From Bacteroidales bacterium (GTDB lineage: Bacteria > Bacteroidota > Bacteroidia > Bacteroidales > UBA932), in the NCBI GenBank assembly GCA_017617475.1, contig JAFZWC010000051.1, positions 1 through 12,158 on the forward strand: DNA of 12,158 bases. The letters run 5' to 3'. A program made the position numbers and the translations under genes. The notes under the pieces were generated by a model. The model ran no database searches, was not told the origin of the DNA, and was given only the letters and a program-made list of their open reading frames with translations. This document shows, one piece after another, positions 1 through 6,844 of this stretch; the first letter of the stretch is position 1; every line of letters starts with the position of its first letter.

Positions 1-215
1 ACACCCAGATGGGTACCATGGGTATCAAGGTGTGGATCTGCAACGGTGAGAAGTACGGCAAGCAGGATCTCTCCCCCAACGCTGGTTTCGCAGCCAACTC
101 CGCAGCTCCCGGCGCTGGCCGTCGTGAAGGCGGTCGCGGTGAGCGCGGTGGCCGTGGCGGCCGTGGCGGCCGTCGCGAGGGTGGCCGTGAAGGCGGTCGC
201 GGAGAGCGTCGCTAA
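1..215 (+). CDS. rpsC: 30S ribosomal protein S3, C-terminal end (5' part outside window)
   Basis: This is the end of the small-subunit protein S3, which lies at the mRNA entry site of the 30S subunit. The reading frame is open from base 3 and ends with TAA at 213-215. The translation carries the typical S3 C-terminal segment GTMGIKVWICNGEKYGK followed by a DLSPN motif; family members usually have (L)GIKVWICRGE and then DLxPN. After that comes a non-globular extension of about 45 residues: a short Ala/Ser/Pro linker, then roughly 30 residues made almost only of Arg, Gly and Glu, with RGG repeats. Basic or Gly-rich S3 tails occur in Bacteroidota, but this one is unusually regular. In most bacteria rplP follows directly. 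Here a terminator and an unrelated gene follow, and rplP lies at 10751. The Met codon at base 9 is internal and not the start. Confidence 0.93.
   Translation, partial: TQMGTMGIKVWICNGEKYGKQDLSPNAGFAANSAAPGAGRREGGRGERGGRGGRGGRREGGREGGRGERR
123..208 (+). repeat. In-frame internal duplication in the S3 RGG tail
   Basis: A 23-base segment at 123-145, encoding REGGRGER, recurs at 186-208 with a single mismatch. The offset is 63 bases, or 21 codons. Between the two copies lies a run of GGCCGTGGC-type units encoding RGG/GRG. The tail therefore seems to have grown by in-frame tandem duplication. Confidence 0.8.
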
Positions 216-233
216 GCTTTTTATGAGTTTTTT

Positions 234-264
234 GAAAAAGCGGTCACAAAATGGCCGCTTTTTC
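234..264 (+). terminator. Rho-independent terminator after rpsC
   Basis: A 13-bp stem pairs 234-246 with 252-264 (one T-G wobble) around the 5-nt loop CAAAA. The 3' arm carries a run of T residues. It begins 18 nt after the rpsC stop codon and should end transcription of the upstream ribosomal half-operon. The left arm is A-rich, so the stem also serves as a T-tract on the other strand. Confidence 0.85.
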
Positions 265-265
265 T

Positions 266-273
266 TATATTTG
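266..273 (+). promoter_or_regulatory. Bacteroidota -7 promoter box for the TlpA-like gene
   Basis: TATATTTG matches TAnnTTTG exactly and starts 2 nt after the rpsC terminator. The start codon at 300 lies 26 nt downstream. No clear TTTG -33 element is visible because the terminator stem occupies that position. Confidence 0.6.
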
Positions 274-299
274 CAAGCTGAAAATCAAGAACTAACAAA

Positions 300-1163
300 A
301 TGAAAGCAAGAACCCTTATCCTTATGGCCGCCGCCGCTGTGATGGTGCTGGCCTGCAAAGAAAGCAAGACTCCCGAACAGAAGCTGGCTGAGTTCAACGA
401 GTGGAACGAGACTTTCGTCCAGAACTACCGTACCCGTCTCACTTCTCTGAAAGACAACCCCGAGGCCGCCGAGGCCTATGCCGATTCGGCCTATACCGCA
501 TACCTTGAGTACAACAAGGCTGCCCTTAAGAAGAATCTGGACAACGCCGTTGGCGTAGAGGCCCTCAAGCAGGTCTATTCCGACCTTGAGCCCGAGGAAC
601 TCTCCAATGTCCTGGACAAGCTCACCGCCCCCGTCGAAGGCCGCGACTCCGCCTTCGTGGCTCACCTCAAGGAGAGCGTCAAGGCCAGCCTGGCCACTGT
701 GGTGGGCAAGCCCTTCACGGATTTCACCGTGGAGCATGTGATTGGCGAGGACAAGGACGGCAATCCCGTTTACGAGAACCGCAGCCTGTCCGACTATGTG
801 GGCAAGGGCAAGATCTTCCTGGTGGACTTCTGGTCCCCCTGGTGCCCTCCCTGCAAGGCCGAACTCCCCAACATCAAGTCCGTTTGGGAGAAGTACCACG
901 GCGACGACTTCGACGTGCTTAGCGTAGCCGTCTGGGAAGAGAGCCGCGGCATGAACTGGAAGAACACCGTTGACACTGCCGCCGTTTACGGCATCCAGTG
1001 GAACCAGATCAACAACGGTCACCAGGAGCCCGCCTCCCTCTATGGCATCCAGGGTATTCCGCACATGGTCCTCTTCGGGGCCGACGGTACCATCATCGCT
1101 CGTGGCGATGCCCTGCGCGGTGAGAAGCTGGATCCGGCCGTAGCCGCCGCCCTCGGCAAATAA
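300..1163 (+). CDS. TlpA/ResA-like thioredoxin-fold lipoprotein
   Basis: This 287-residue protein is predicted to be an envelope-anchored thiol-disulfide oxidoreductase. Residues 1-18 form a lipoprotein signal peptide ending in VLA-C19, the probable lipidation site. Residues 25-135 are mainly charged and helical and match nothing I recognise; Bacteroidota TlpA-like proteins often carry such N-terminal domains. Residues 140-287 form the thioredoxin fold: GKPFTDF, then VDFWSPWCPPC with redox cysteines C182 and C185, and the cis-proline in GIP at P254. The WCPPC motif is typical of TlpA/ResA reductases that act on cytochrome-c maturation or other exported thiols. The partner cannot be deduced, because no cytochrome or DsbD-like gene is adjacent. 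The gene is a single unit with its own -7 box upstream and a shared bidirectional hairpin downstream, facing pnuC. Confidence 0.88.
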   Translation: MKARTLILMAAAAVMVLACKESKTPEQKLAEFNEWNETFVQNYRTRLTSLKDNPEAAEAYADSAYTAYLEYNKAALKKNLDNAVGVEALKQVYSDLEPEELSNVLDKLTAPVEGRDSAFVAHLKESVKASLATVVGKPFTDFTVEHVIGEDKDGNPVYENRSLSDYVGKGKIFLVDFWSPWCPPCKAELPNIKSVWEKYHGDDFDVLSVAVWEESRGMNWKNTVDTAAVYGIQWNQINNGHQEPASLYGIQGIPHMVLFGADGTIIARGDALRGEKLDPAVAAALGK

Positions 1164-1202
1164 CCCGTGGGCACAAGCCGCTGAATCATAGCACATTAAA
1201 CG

Positions 1203-1234
1203 ATTACCCCTAGGCTTTTTTGCCTGGGGGTAAT
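1203..1234. terminator. Bidirectional hairpin terminator between convergent tlpA-like gene and pnuC
   Basis: A 13-bp stem (1203-1215 with 1222-1234, one T-G wobble) encloses a loop of six T residues. It lies between the stop codons of two convergent genes, at 1163 and 1253. The flanks are only moderately T-rich, so termination efficiency is uncertain, but position and symmetry fit a shared terminator. Confidence 0.7.
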
Positions 1235-1252
1235 TTCGTTATGTGCTGGAAA

Positions 1253-2011
1253 TCAGTTATTTCCCTCCACGGCTTCCGGAGCGGGCCGACTGAGGTTGTA
1301 CCAGATGCGCAGTCCGTTGAAGGAGTTGATGAGGTAGAAACAGTATTTCACGAACATCACCACGGTATAACTGGAGGCGGCCGACGACAGCATGGTGCTG
1401 CCCCAGAGCAGGATGCTGGCCACGTTCACCAGGATCCACAGATACCACTGCTCGTAGAAGGCGAGGGCCATGAGCACCTGCCCGCCTATGTTGAAGGTGG
1501 TGCGGGCGGCATCGGCAAACACTTGCGTGCGGTTGATGGTGGCGGGGTCCACCGTCCAGAACTTCACGGCCAGCAGGATGCCATAGATGGCGGCCAGGCC
1601 GGCTACGGTTGCGGCCAGAACCCACCAGCGCTGTTTGGGCGTGAGTCGGCGGGCTTTCACCTCAGACTTGGCGCCCACAGCTCCGCGTTTGCGCCACTGG
1701 TAAATGCCGATGATGTTCATGGGCAGCAGGTAGAACAGGTGCAGGGAGAAGTCACCCCAAATACCATTATCGGCATCTACAACGAGGCAGCAGGCAATGT
1801 CCAGCAGGCCGAAGACAAAGGTCCAGATGAGCCCGTTGGCGCTCAGGACAGATGAAGCCACGCCCATCACCGAGCCCGCTGCCGCAATCAGAATAAGCGC
1901 CACGCGGGCGTCGGGCTCGCCCAGTTTGAAAACGGTGGTTATGGCAATGGCCACCACCATGAGCCCCATAAGAATGGAGCTGAACCATTTGTTAAATTTC
2001 TTGTCGTTCAT
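1253..2011 (-). CDS. pnuC: PnuC-family nicotinamide riboside (or related vitamin) transporter
   Basis: This 252-residue membrane protein has about seven hydrophobic segments, as expected for the PnuC fold. It shows the family signature EQWYLWILVNVASI at residues 187-200. PnuC proteins let nicotinamide riboside cross the inner membrane by facilitated diffusion, and it is then trapped by phosphorylation for NAD synthesis. Relatives carry thiamine (PnuT) or riboflavin (PnuX), and sequence alone does not settle the substrate. No ribosylnicotinamide kinase, thiamine pyrophosphokinase or TPP riboswitch is adjacent, so context does not help. The ATG at 2009-2011 gives a conventional N-terminus with a short basic leader before the first membrane helix. 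The gene follows uvrC on the same strand after 78 nt, which contains two REP-like units. I see no TAnnTTTG box in that gap, so read-through from uvrC is possible. Confidence 0.85.
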   Translation of the reverse strand: MNDKKFNKWFSSILMGLMVVAIAITTVFKLGEPDARVALILIAAAGSVMGVASSVLSANGLIWTFVFGLLDIACCLVVDADNGIWGDFSLHLFYLLPMNIIGIYQWRKRGAVGAKSEVKARRLTPKQRWWVLAATVAGLAAIYGILLAVKFWTVDPATINRTQVFADAARTTFNIGGQVLMALAFYEQWYLWILVNVASILLWGSTMLSSAASSYTVVMFVKYCFYLINSFNGLRIWYNLSRPAPEAVEGNN

Positions 2012-2028
2012 ACTCTACTAACTAATTA

Positions 2029-2090
2029 AGATTCTCTCGCTTCGCTCGGAATGACAATTGTCATACCGAGGCCGTAGGCCGAGTGTATCT
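2029..2090. repeat. Pair of inverted REP-like units (units 1A and 1B)
   Basis: Unit 1A (2029-2056, + orientation) starts AGATTC and ends GGAATGACA. Unit 1B (2059-2090, - orientation) reads, on its own strand, AGATAC at the start and GGTATGACA at the end. They meet head to head in the perfect palindrome ATGACAATTGTCAT (2051-2064). Unit 1B ends exactly on the first base of the uvrC stop codon. Each unit has a short outer stem (ATTC/GAAT in 1A, ATAC/GTAT in 1B). Related units occur at 8844 and 10400. Confidence 0.85.
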
Positions 2091-3886
2091 TATTGTTGAT
2101 TCAAATAATCATGTATTCTTATTGCCAAATCGGCTCCTACTAATGCGCTTAGCTCTTCCAGGGGGGCGGCGGCAATGCGGGCCACGGAGCCGTAGTGCAT
2201 CAGGAGGCGCTGTTCGGTCTTTTCCCCAACGCCCTTAATCTCGCGCAGGGCGCTTTGGATGGCTGCTTTGGAGCGCAGATTGCGGTGGAAGGTAATGCCG
2301 AAGCGGTGGGCTTCGTCGCGGATACGCTGCAGCACCTTCAGGGCCTGGGAGTTGCGGTCTATGAACAGGGGGTACGGATCTCCAACCCGAATCACTTCTT
2401 CCAGACGCTTCGCCAGGCCCACCACCGTCACGCGCTCCAGAATACCCAGTTCGGCCAGGGCCTGGTGGGCAAATTCCAGCTGCCCCTTGCCGCCGTCAAT
2501 CACTATGAGCTGCGGCAAATCGTCGGGAGCCTCGGCCAGCATGCGGGAATAGCGGCGGTTCACCACCTCCTTCATGGAGGCGTAGTCGTTGGCGCCTATC
2601 ACCGTCTTGATCTTGAAGCGCCGGTAATCGGCCTTGCTGGGTTCCGCGTCCCGGAATACCACGCAGGAAGCCACGGGGTTGGTGCCCTGGATGTTGGAGT
2701 TGTCGAAGCATTCCATGTGGCGGGGGAGTTCCTTCATACCCAGGGCTTTGCGGAGGTCTTCCATCACGCTCATGCGGAAGGCGTCGGGGTCCGTGTGCTC
2801 GCGCTGTTTGAGACTGTTGAAATGGAACTCCTTGGCGTTCTTGGCGCTAAGTTCCAGCAGGGCCAGTTTGTCCCCTCGCTGGGGAATCTTGAAGTCCACG
2901 CCGGGGATTTCCACGTCGGGCAGGAAGGGGACCAGCACTTCGGAAGAGAGCTGGCCGAACTTGTCTTCAATCTCGCCGATGAACGTGGCCAGCACGGAGG
3001 CCTGCTCCTCCTCAATCTGACTGCGGAAGCCCAGGTTCAGGCTCTGGACTATGGCGCCGCCGCGGATGCGCAGGAAATTGCCGAAGGCCTCCGTCCCGTC
3101 GAAGACCAGGGAGAAGACGTCGGCGTCGGTGTCGGCCGCCTGGGTGATGATGCTCTTGGCGTAGTGCTTCTCCAGCGTACGGAGTTTCTCCTTGTACTCC
3201 TGGGCCTCTTCGAAGGCCAGCCGCGCGGCCGCATCGGCCATAAGGGCCTTGTAATGCTTGATAACCTCTCCGCCGCGGCCGCTCAGGATGCGCACGATTT
3301 CCTCTATGCCGTCGGCATACTCCTTGGTGGAGATTTTGCCGATGCACGGAGCACTGCATTTGCCTATGTGGAATTTGAGGCAGGGGCGGAACTTGCCGCG
3401 GAGAATGGCGTCGGAGGTGATTTTCAGGGTACAGGTGCGCAGGCGGTAGACCTCGTCGAAGAAATCCACCAGGTTACGCGCGTGCAAAGCGCTGCTGTAA
3501 GGGCCGAAGTAGCGGTTGCCCTTTCCTTTCTCTATGCGGCGGGTGATGAAGACGCGGGGGAATTCCTCGCCGGTTACACAGATCCAGGGGTAGGTCTTGG
3601 AATCCTTGAGCAGGATGTTGTACTTGGGCTTATACTGCTTGATGAGGTTGTTTTCCAGCAGCAGGGCGTCGGCCTCCGAGTCTACCACGGAGAACTGGGC
3701 GTCGGCAATCTTGCTCACCAGGATGCGCGTCTTGGTGTTCAGGCGCTCCGGGGGAACAAAGTACTGCGCCACCCGTTTGTGCAGGTCCTTGGCCTTGCCC
3801 ACATAAATGACCTTACCCTCGGCGTCGTAGTACCTGTAAACGCCGGGGGAATGCGGGAAGAGGGCTATTTTCTCTTTTACGGTCAT
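2090..3886 (-). CDS. uvrC: UvrABC excinuclease subunit C
   Basis: This is the 598-residue dual-incision nuclease of nucleotide excision repair, of usual family length. The N-terminal GIY-YIG nuclease makes the 3' cut: GVY at 15-17, YVGKAKDL from Y28, R38 and the metal ligand E78. Cysteines C152, C169, C177 and C181 match the cluster proposed to hold [4Fe-4S] in E. coli UvrC. The CX7CX3C part is conserved, while the first gap is a few residues longer than I recall for E. coli. A UVR domain at about 200-240 binds UvrB. The C-terminal RNase-H-like nuclease makes the 5' cut, with D395 in ECFDNSN, D464 in IDGGKGQ and H527 in RDEAHRF. Tandem helix-hairpin-helix motifs (about 545-595) follow. The ATG at 3884-3886 lies 12 nt from a TAnnTTTG box. 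The gene is divergent from acpP, and its stop codon abuts a REP-like unit. Confidence 0.97.
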   Translation of the reverse strand: MTVKEKIALFPHSPGVYRYYDAEGKVIYVGKAKDLHKRVAQYFVPPERLNTKTRILVSKIADAQFSVVDSEADALLLENNLIKQYKPKYNILLKDSKTYPWICVTGEEFPRVFITRRIEKGKGNRYFGPYSSALHARNLVDFFDEVYRLRTCTLKITSDAILRGKFRPCLKFHIGKCSAPCIGKISTKEYADGIEEIVRILSGRGGEVIKHYKALMADAAARLAFEEAQEYKEKLRTLEKHYAKSIITQAADTDADVFSLVFDGTEAFGNFLRIRGGAIVQSLNLGFRSQIEEEQASVLATFIGEIEDKFGQLSSEVLVPFLPDVEIPGVDFKIPQRGDKLALLELSAKNAKEFHFNSLKQREHTDPDAFRMSVMEDLRKALGMKELPRHMECFDNSNIQGTNPVASCVVFRDAEPSKADYRRFKIKTVIGANDYASMKEVVNRRYSRMLAEAPDDLPQLIVIDGGKGQLEFAHQALAELGILERVTVVGLAKRLEEVIRVGDPYPLFIDRNSQALKVLQRIRDEAHRFGITFHRNLRSKAAIQSALREIKGVGEKTEQRLLMHYGSVARIAAAPLEELSALVGADLAIRIHDYLNQQ

Positions 3887-3898
3887 GGGTTTCTACCA

Positions 3899-3906
3899 CA
3901 AAGGTA
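3899..3906 (-). promoter_or_regulatory. -7 promoter box for uvrC
   Basis: On the minus strand this reads TACCTTTG, an exact TAnnTTTG match, 12 nt before the uvrC ATG. No TTTG element is evident 19-20 nt upstream. It implies a very short leader. Confidence 0.6.
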
Positions 3907-3940
3907 CACAATTCAATTTTCATAATTAAGAAATTTTTAT

Positions 3941-3948
3941 TACATTTG
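3941..3948 (+). promoter_or_regulatory. -7 promoter box for acpP
   Basis: TACATTTG matches TAnnTTTG and lies in AT-rich DNA, 61 nt before the acpP start. Upstream is only a T-run with no clean TTTG. The implied leader of about 55 nt has no recognisable structure. Confidence 0.6.
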
Positions 3949-4009
3949 CACGCTATTTTGCTTTGAAAGAAAGACAAAAACGTAAACAATAAACTTAAAA
4001 CCGACAATT

Positions 4010-4255
4010 ATGACTAAGGAAGAAATCGTAAAGCAGGTCAAGGATATCATCGTTGACAAGCTTGGTGTCGAGGAATCCGCTGTCACCGAAAGTGCCAGCT
4101 TCACCAATGACCTCGGTGCCGATTCTCTGGACACCGTAGAACTGCTCATGGAATTTGAGCGCGTTTTCGGTATCAAGATTCCTGATGAGGAAACCAGCGG
4201 TATCGCCACTGTGGGCGACGCCATCGCAAAGGTAGCCGAAAAGGTTGGTGAGTAA
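4010..4255 (+). CDS. acpP: Acyl carrier protein
   Basis: This 81-residue acidic protein is the standard-size carrier of growing acyl chains in type II fatty-acid synthesis. It also supplies acyl groups for lipid A and phospholipids. The attachment site for 4'-phosphopantetheine is S39 in the motif [16 protein letters not shown], which is nearly the consensus. Helix 1 (residues 3-17) and the C-terminal helix are also typical. The gene is flanked by its own -7 box and a strong terminator, so it appears monocistronic. In many Bacteroidota acpP is followed by fabF and rnc. Here a DUF4270 gene faces it on the opposite strand, so any fabF must lie elsewhere. It is divergent from uvrC with a 123-nt gap holding both promoters. 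Confidence 0.97.
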   Translation: MTKEEIVKQVKDIIVDKLGVEESAVTESASFTNDLGADSLDTVELLMEFERVFGIKIPDEETSGIATVGDAIAKVAEKVGE

Positions 4256-4272
4256 TTCTCCCCATCACAAAT

Positions 4273-4304
4273 AAAATTCCCGGACCTTATGGCCCGGGAA
4301 TTTT
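4273..4304. terminator. Terminator between convergent acpP and DUF4270 gene
   Basis: An 11-bp stem (4273-4283 with 4294-4304) surrounds a 10-nt loop. The stem is AAAATT outside and CCCGG inside, followed by T residues on the + strand and by T residues from the A-run on the - strand. It lies 17 nt after acpP and 19 nt from the DUF4270 stop, so it can serve both genes. Confidence 0.88.
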
Positions 4305-4323
4305 TATATTGGGTTGTTGACGT

Positions 4324-5982
4324 TTAGTCCTGGGGAATGGCGAAAGTGATGCGGAACAGCGGGTAACGCACGCTGTTGTAGCCGTTGAGGATGGCGCAGT
4401 AGTAGCGGTCCTTGTCCAGTTCCGTAGTATAGCTGTACGTCTGCTGGGTAGAGGCGGACATCATCTGGGCCAGCATCATATAATTATAGTAATTGCTGTA
4501 GCCGTAACCGCCGTATCCGCCATAACTGCCGTAACCGTAGCCGCTGTAACCGCCGTATCCGCCGTACAGGCTGTTGTAATAGCTGGCATACAGGAGGTTC
4601 TGGTAGTACTCGTTGTCGTACAGGGAACCGCTGGCGTTGGCCACTTTTTCCGAGTGGATGGTAAGAAGCCAGATGTCGGCGTCAGTAGCAGTATCCAGAT
4701 CTGTACGGGTGAGCAGTTCCTGCAGGTGATAGGTGATGTCCGGTTTGTAGACCAGGTTGGAACGGTCGATGTCGCCCTGGTCTTCCGTGCTTACGGAGGC
4801 GTCGGTAAGGCCGGCGAAGGAGGGACGCTTTACGCCACTTTCGGTCTCATAGTAGGTTTCAATGGTAGGACTCAGCACGGAAGGATAGTACTTGAGGTCC
4901 TCGTAATTGTCCGGCATCTCAAAAGGCAGGACGATGGTGGCCTTTACGATGACGGCTTTGTCAAGGGTTCCTCCCTGGGCCTCGATGGCGGTGCAGGCCT
5001 TTTCCTGAAGCTCGCGGGCCAGGATTACCGGCTTAAGACCGCCGCCGCCTTCAACCATGATACTGCCCTGTGCGGGCCCGGCCGTGGTGGACTGGGTGGT
5101 ACGGTTGAAGCAGTATTGGTAGAATTTTGTATTGTTGGTCAGATACTCGGTTTCGTTGATGAGCTCCGTTTCTCCGGGAATCACCAGGAAGGTGGAATCT
5201 TTCTGAACACCGTTCCAGGTGCTGCGAACTTTAAGCACGCCGACATTGTTGTTGCGCACGTAGTAGTTGCTGGATACGGAGAGGCAGGAGAAGTCGAACA
5301 TGTTGATGCGTCCGCCAATGCCGTCCGGGGCGTCGGTACGGAGATGGATGCCGGGTATCTTGGCCACGAACTCTTCAAACTTGTCCGTGTCTCCGTCGCG
5401 GTCCTTCAGCACTTTTCCCATGCTCACCAGCGCGTCCACGTATTTCTGGGCGTATGCTTTGGTGAAGTTGAAAGTGAGGTCACCTTCTCCGTTGTAGGAA
5501 ACGAGTCCTTTGGTGATGAGCTGGGTTCCGTGAGGAATATCCTGGGTGTTGTGGGTATCGTCTTCAGACGTGGGAAGGACTTTGGTAAGCTCCGTCACGT
5601 AGATGTTCTGGAAGATACGGGCCTGGTTATCGTCGGCGCAGGAAATGGTGTCCCTGGCGAAGTTGAGGGTGAAACTGATGGCTTGGGGATTGGTTCCCAG
5701 GTCCAGGGTGTCCAGGGCGGGAATCAGGTTGAACGCGGCTTCGCGGGTGGTGAGGCCGAAGTTCTCGTCCCTGATGGCGCCCACGGTGAGGCGCGTGTCC
5801 GAATAGCCCGACAGGGCCTCGGAGGCTTTGAGCTGGATCTGTTCCAGGGGGAATTCAGCGGTATAGGTGTCGAACAGGAGGCTCTTGTCCACCAGTCCTT
5901 TCCCGAGGCTGTTGTCTACTTTGATGCAACCGGGCGTGACCAGGGCTGCGGTAAGACACAGGGCTAGGAAAACTTTCTTCAT
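4324..5982 (-). CDS. DUF4270 family surface or periplasmic lipoprotein
   Basis: This 552-residue protein has a lipoprotein signal peptide (residues 1-18) ending before C19. After C19 comes the family-like stretch NSLGKGLVDKSLLFDTYTAEF, in keeping with DUF4270 proteins of Bacteroidota. The body looks β-rich and its function is unknown. Residues 473-501 form a Gly-Tyr tract with YGGYGGYSGYGYG-type repeats, followed by a Met/Gln/Ser-rich stretch. This breaks an otherwise ordinary fold and is probably a flexible loop near the C-terminus. The ATG overlaps the stop codon of the upstream GT5-like gene (ATGA), so the two are likely translated in a coupled way from one mRNA. The family assignment rests on the N-terminal motif, length, lipobox and neighbour. 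I infer envelope location from the lipobox and do not assign a biochemical role. Confidence 0.8.
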   Translation of the reverse strand: MKKVFLALCLTAALVTPGCIKVDNSLGKGLVDKSLLFDTYTAEFPLEQIQLKASEALSGYSDTRLTVGAIRDENFGLTTREAAFNLIPALDTLDLGTNPQAISFTLNFARDTISCADDNQARIFQNIYVTELTKVLPTSEDDTHNTQDIPHGTQLITKGLVSYNGEGDLTFNFTKAYAQKYVDALVSMGKVLKDRDGDTDKFEEFVAKIPGIHLRTDAPDGIGGRINMFDFSCLSVSSNYYVRNNNVGVLKVRSTWNGVQKDSTFLVIPGETELINETEYLTNNTKFYQYCFNRTTQSTTAGPAQGSIMVEGGGGLKPVILARELQEKACTAIEAQGGTLDKAVIVKATIVLPFEMPDNYEDLKYYPSVLSPTIETYYETESGVKRPSFAGLTDASVSTEDQGDIDRSNLVYKPDITYHLQELLTRTDLDTATDADIWLLTIHSEKVANASGSLYDNEYYQNLLYASYYNSLYGGYGGYSGYGYGSYGGYGGYGYSNYYNYMMLAQMMSASTQQTYSYTTELDKDRYYCAILNGYNSVRYPLFRITFAIPQD

Positions 5983-6806
5983 GCTAACAAGTTGTCGTAA
6001 AAAGCGTTGTAGGTATCCATGTAGCTTCCGTCGGCCAGGGCAGCCTCGTCACAGGGGAGAATGGGGAGGCCCAGGGTGTTAACATGCTTTACCAGGGCAG
6101 GGTCCACATTCGGGGCGCCTAAAATGATGCCGTCGGAGTACTGTGCCGCTAATTTTGCAAGTTCCATGCCGTCTGCTTCCTCCGAAAGGATGGAAACGTC
6201 TTCGGGGCCGATGGCGCCGTACAGGATGGTCTTGGCGAAGCCGGGGGAGAGTTTCTCCGGGGTTACGTCGTCAAACAGGGAGAGGACCACCTTGGAGTTG
6301 GAGAAGATGGGGTCGTCCTTGTAGGCTTTTTTGAGGTATAGCGGAAGCACGTGGGAGATCCATCCGCTGCAGTGGATGATATCCGGAGCCCAACGCAGTT
6401 TCTTCACGGTTTCCAGAACGCCGCGGGCGAAGAAGATGGCGCGCTCGCCGTTGTCGGCGAAGAAATGGCCTTTCTCGTCCCTGTCTATCTGTTTGCGGCG
6501 GAAGTAGTCTTCGTTGTCAATGAAATATACTTGGATGCGGGCGGCCGATATGGATGCGACCTTGATGACGAGGGGGCGGTCTACGTCCGAGATGATGATG
6601 TTCATGCCGGACAGGCGGATAACCTCGTGCAACTGGTTCTTTCGCTCGTTGATGCAGCCGTAGCGGGGCATGAAGGCGCGGATCTCTTTCTTACGCTCCT
6701 GAATTCCCTGGGGAAGTTCGCGGCATACCTTTGCCATCCGGGTCTCCGGAAGGTAGGGGAACATCTCTGCATTGACGAACAGTATCTTCTTGGCGGAATC
6801 TCCCAT
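5979..6806 (-). CDS. GT5 glycogen/starch-synthase-like N-terminal domain protein, probably non-catalytic
   Basis: This 275-residue protein resembles the N-terminal Rossmann half of GlgA and ends without the C-terminal GT-B half, so it is about half the length of a true synthase. It aligns at KILFVNAEMFPYL (7-19) with the GlgA start. Where GlgA has the ADP-glucose-binding KTGG loop, this protein has PETR (20-23). Where GlgA has HAHDWH with a catalytic histidine, it has HCSGWIS (145-151). Both substrate-handling motifs are therefore missing, and enzymatic glycogen synthesis by this protein alone is unlikely. Short proteins of this kind next to DUF4270 genes recur in Bacteroidota and are often labelled glycogen synthase. 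The stop overlaps the DUF4270 start by 4 bases. The start lies 20 nt after a TAACTTTG box. A structural or regulatory role is possible but not shown. Confidence 0.8.
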   Translation of the reverse strand: MGDSAKKILFVNAEMFPYLPETRMAKVCRELPQGIQERKKEIRAFMPRYGCINERKNQLHEVIRLSGMNIIISDVDRPLVIKVASISAARIQVYFIDNEDYFRRKQIDRDEKGHFFADNGERAIFFARGVLETVKKLRWAPDIIHCSGWISHVLPLYLKKAYKDDPIFSNSKVVLSLFDDVTPEKLSPGFAKTILYGAIGPEDVSILSEEADGMELAKLAAQYSDGIILGAPNVDPALVKHVNTLGLPILPCDEAALADGSYMDTYNAFYDNLLA

Positions 6807-6826
6807 AGTTACTTATAATTAACCCA

Positions 6827-6834
6827 CAAAGTTA
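6827..6834 (-). promoter_or_regulatory. -7 promoter box for the GT5-like/DUF4270 pair
   Basis: The minus strand reads TAACTTTG, identical to the ftsX and rplP boxes, 20 nt upstream of the ATG at 6806. No TTTG -33 element is visible. It is back-to-back with the ftsX box, with an AAAAATTTTT palindrome (6837-6846) between them. Confidence 0.6.
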
Positions 6835-6844
6835 CTAAAAATTT

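Noticed and set aside
46..303. 85-codon Ala/Val-rich frame overlapping the S3 tail
   Set aside because: It is a frame-shifted reading of the RGG repeat and continues through the terminator into the next gene's start codon.
285..1196. 303-codon open frame on the - strand opposite the TlpA-like gene
   Set aside because: The + strand frame has a lipobox, WCPPC and a cis-proline. The antisense frame has none of these and runs into the terminator region.
2012..2089. Possible TPP or other riboswitch before pnuC
   Set aside because: The gap is only 78 nt and is almost entirely the two REP-like units. No riboswitch consensus is visible.
2195..3925. 576-codon open frame on the + strand opposite uvrC
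   Set aside because: It is fully antisense to an unmistakable uvrC. Long antisense frames arise from the strong G/C third-position bias, and its translation shows no recognisable motif.
4654..5967. 437-codon open frame on the + strand opposite the DUF4270 gene
   Set aside because: It is antisense to a gene with a clear lipobox and a coupled neighbour, and has no family motif of its own.
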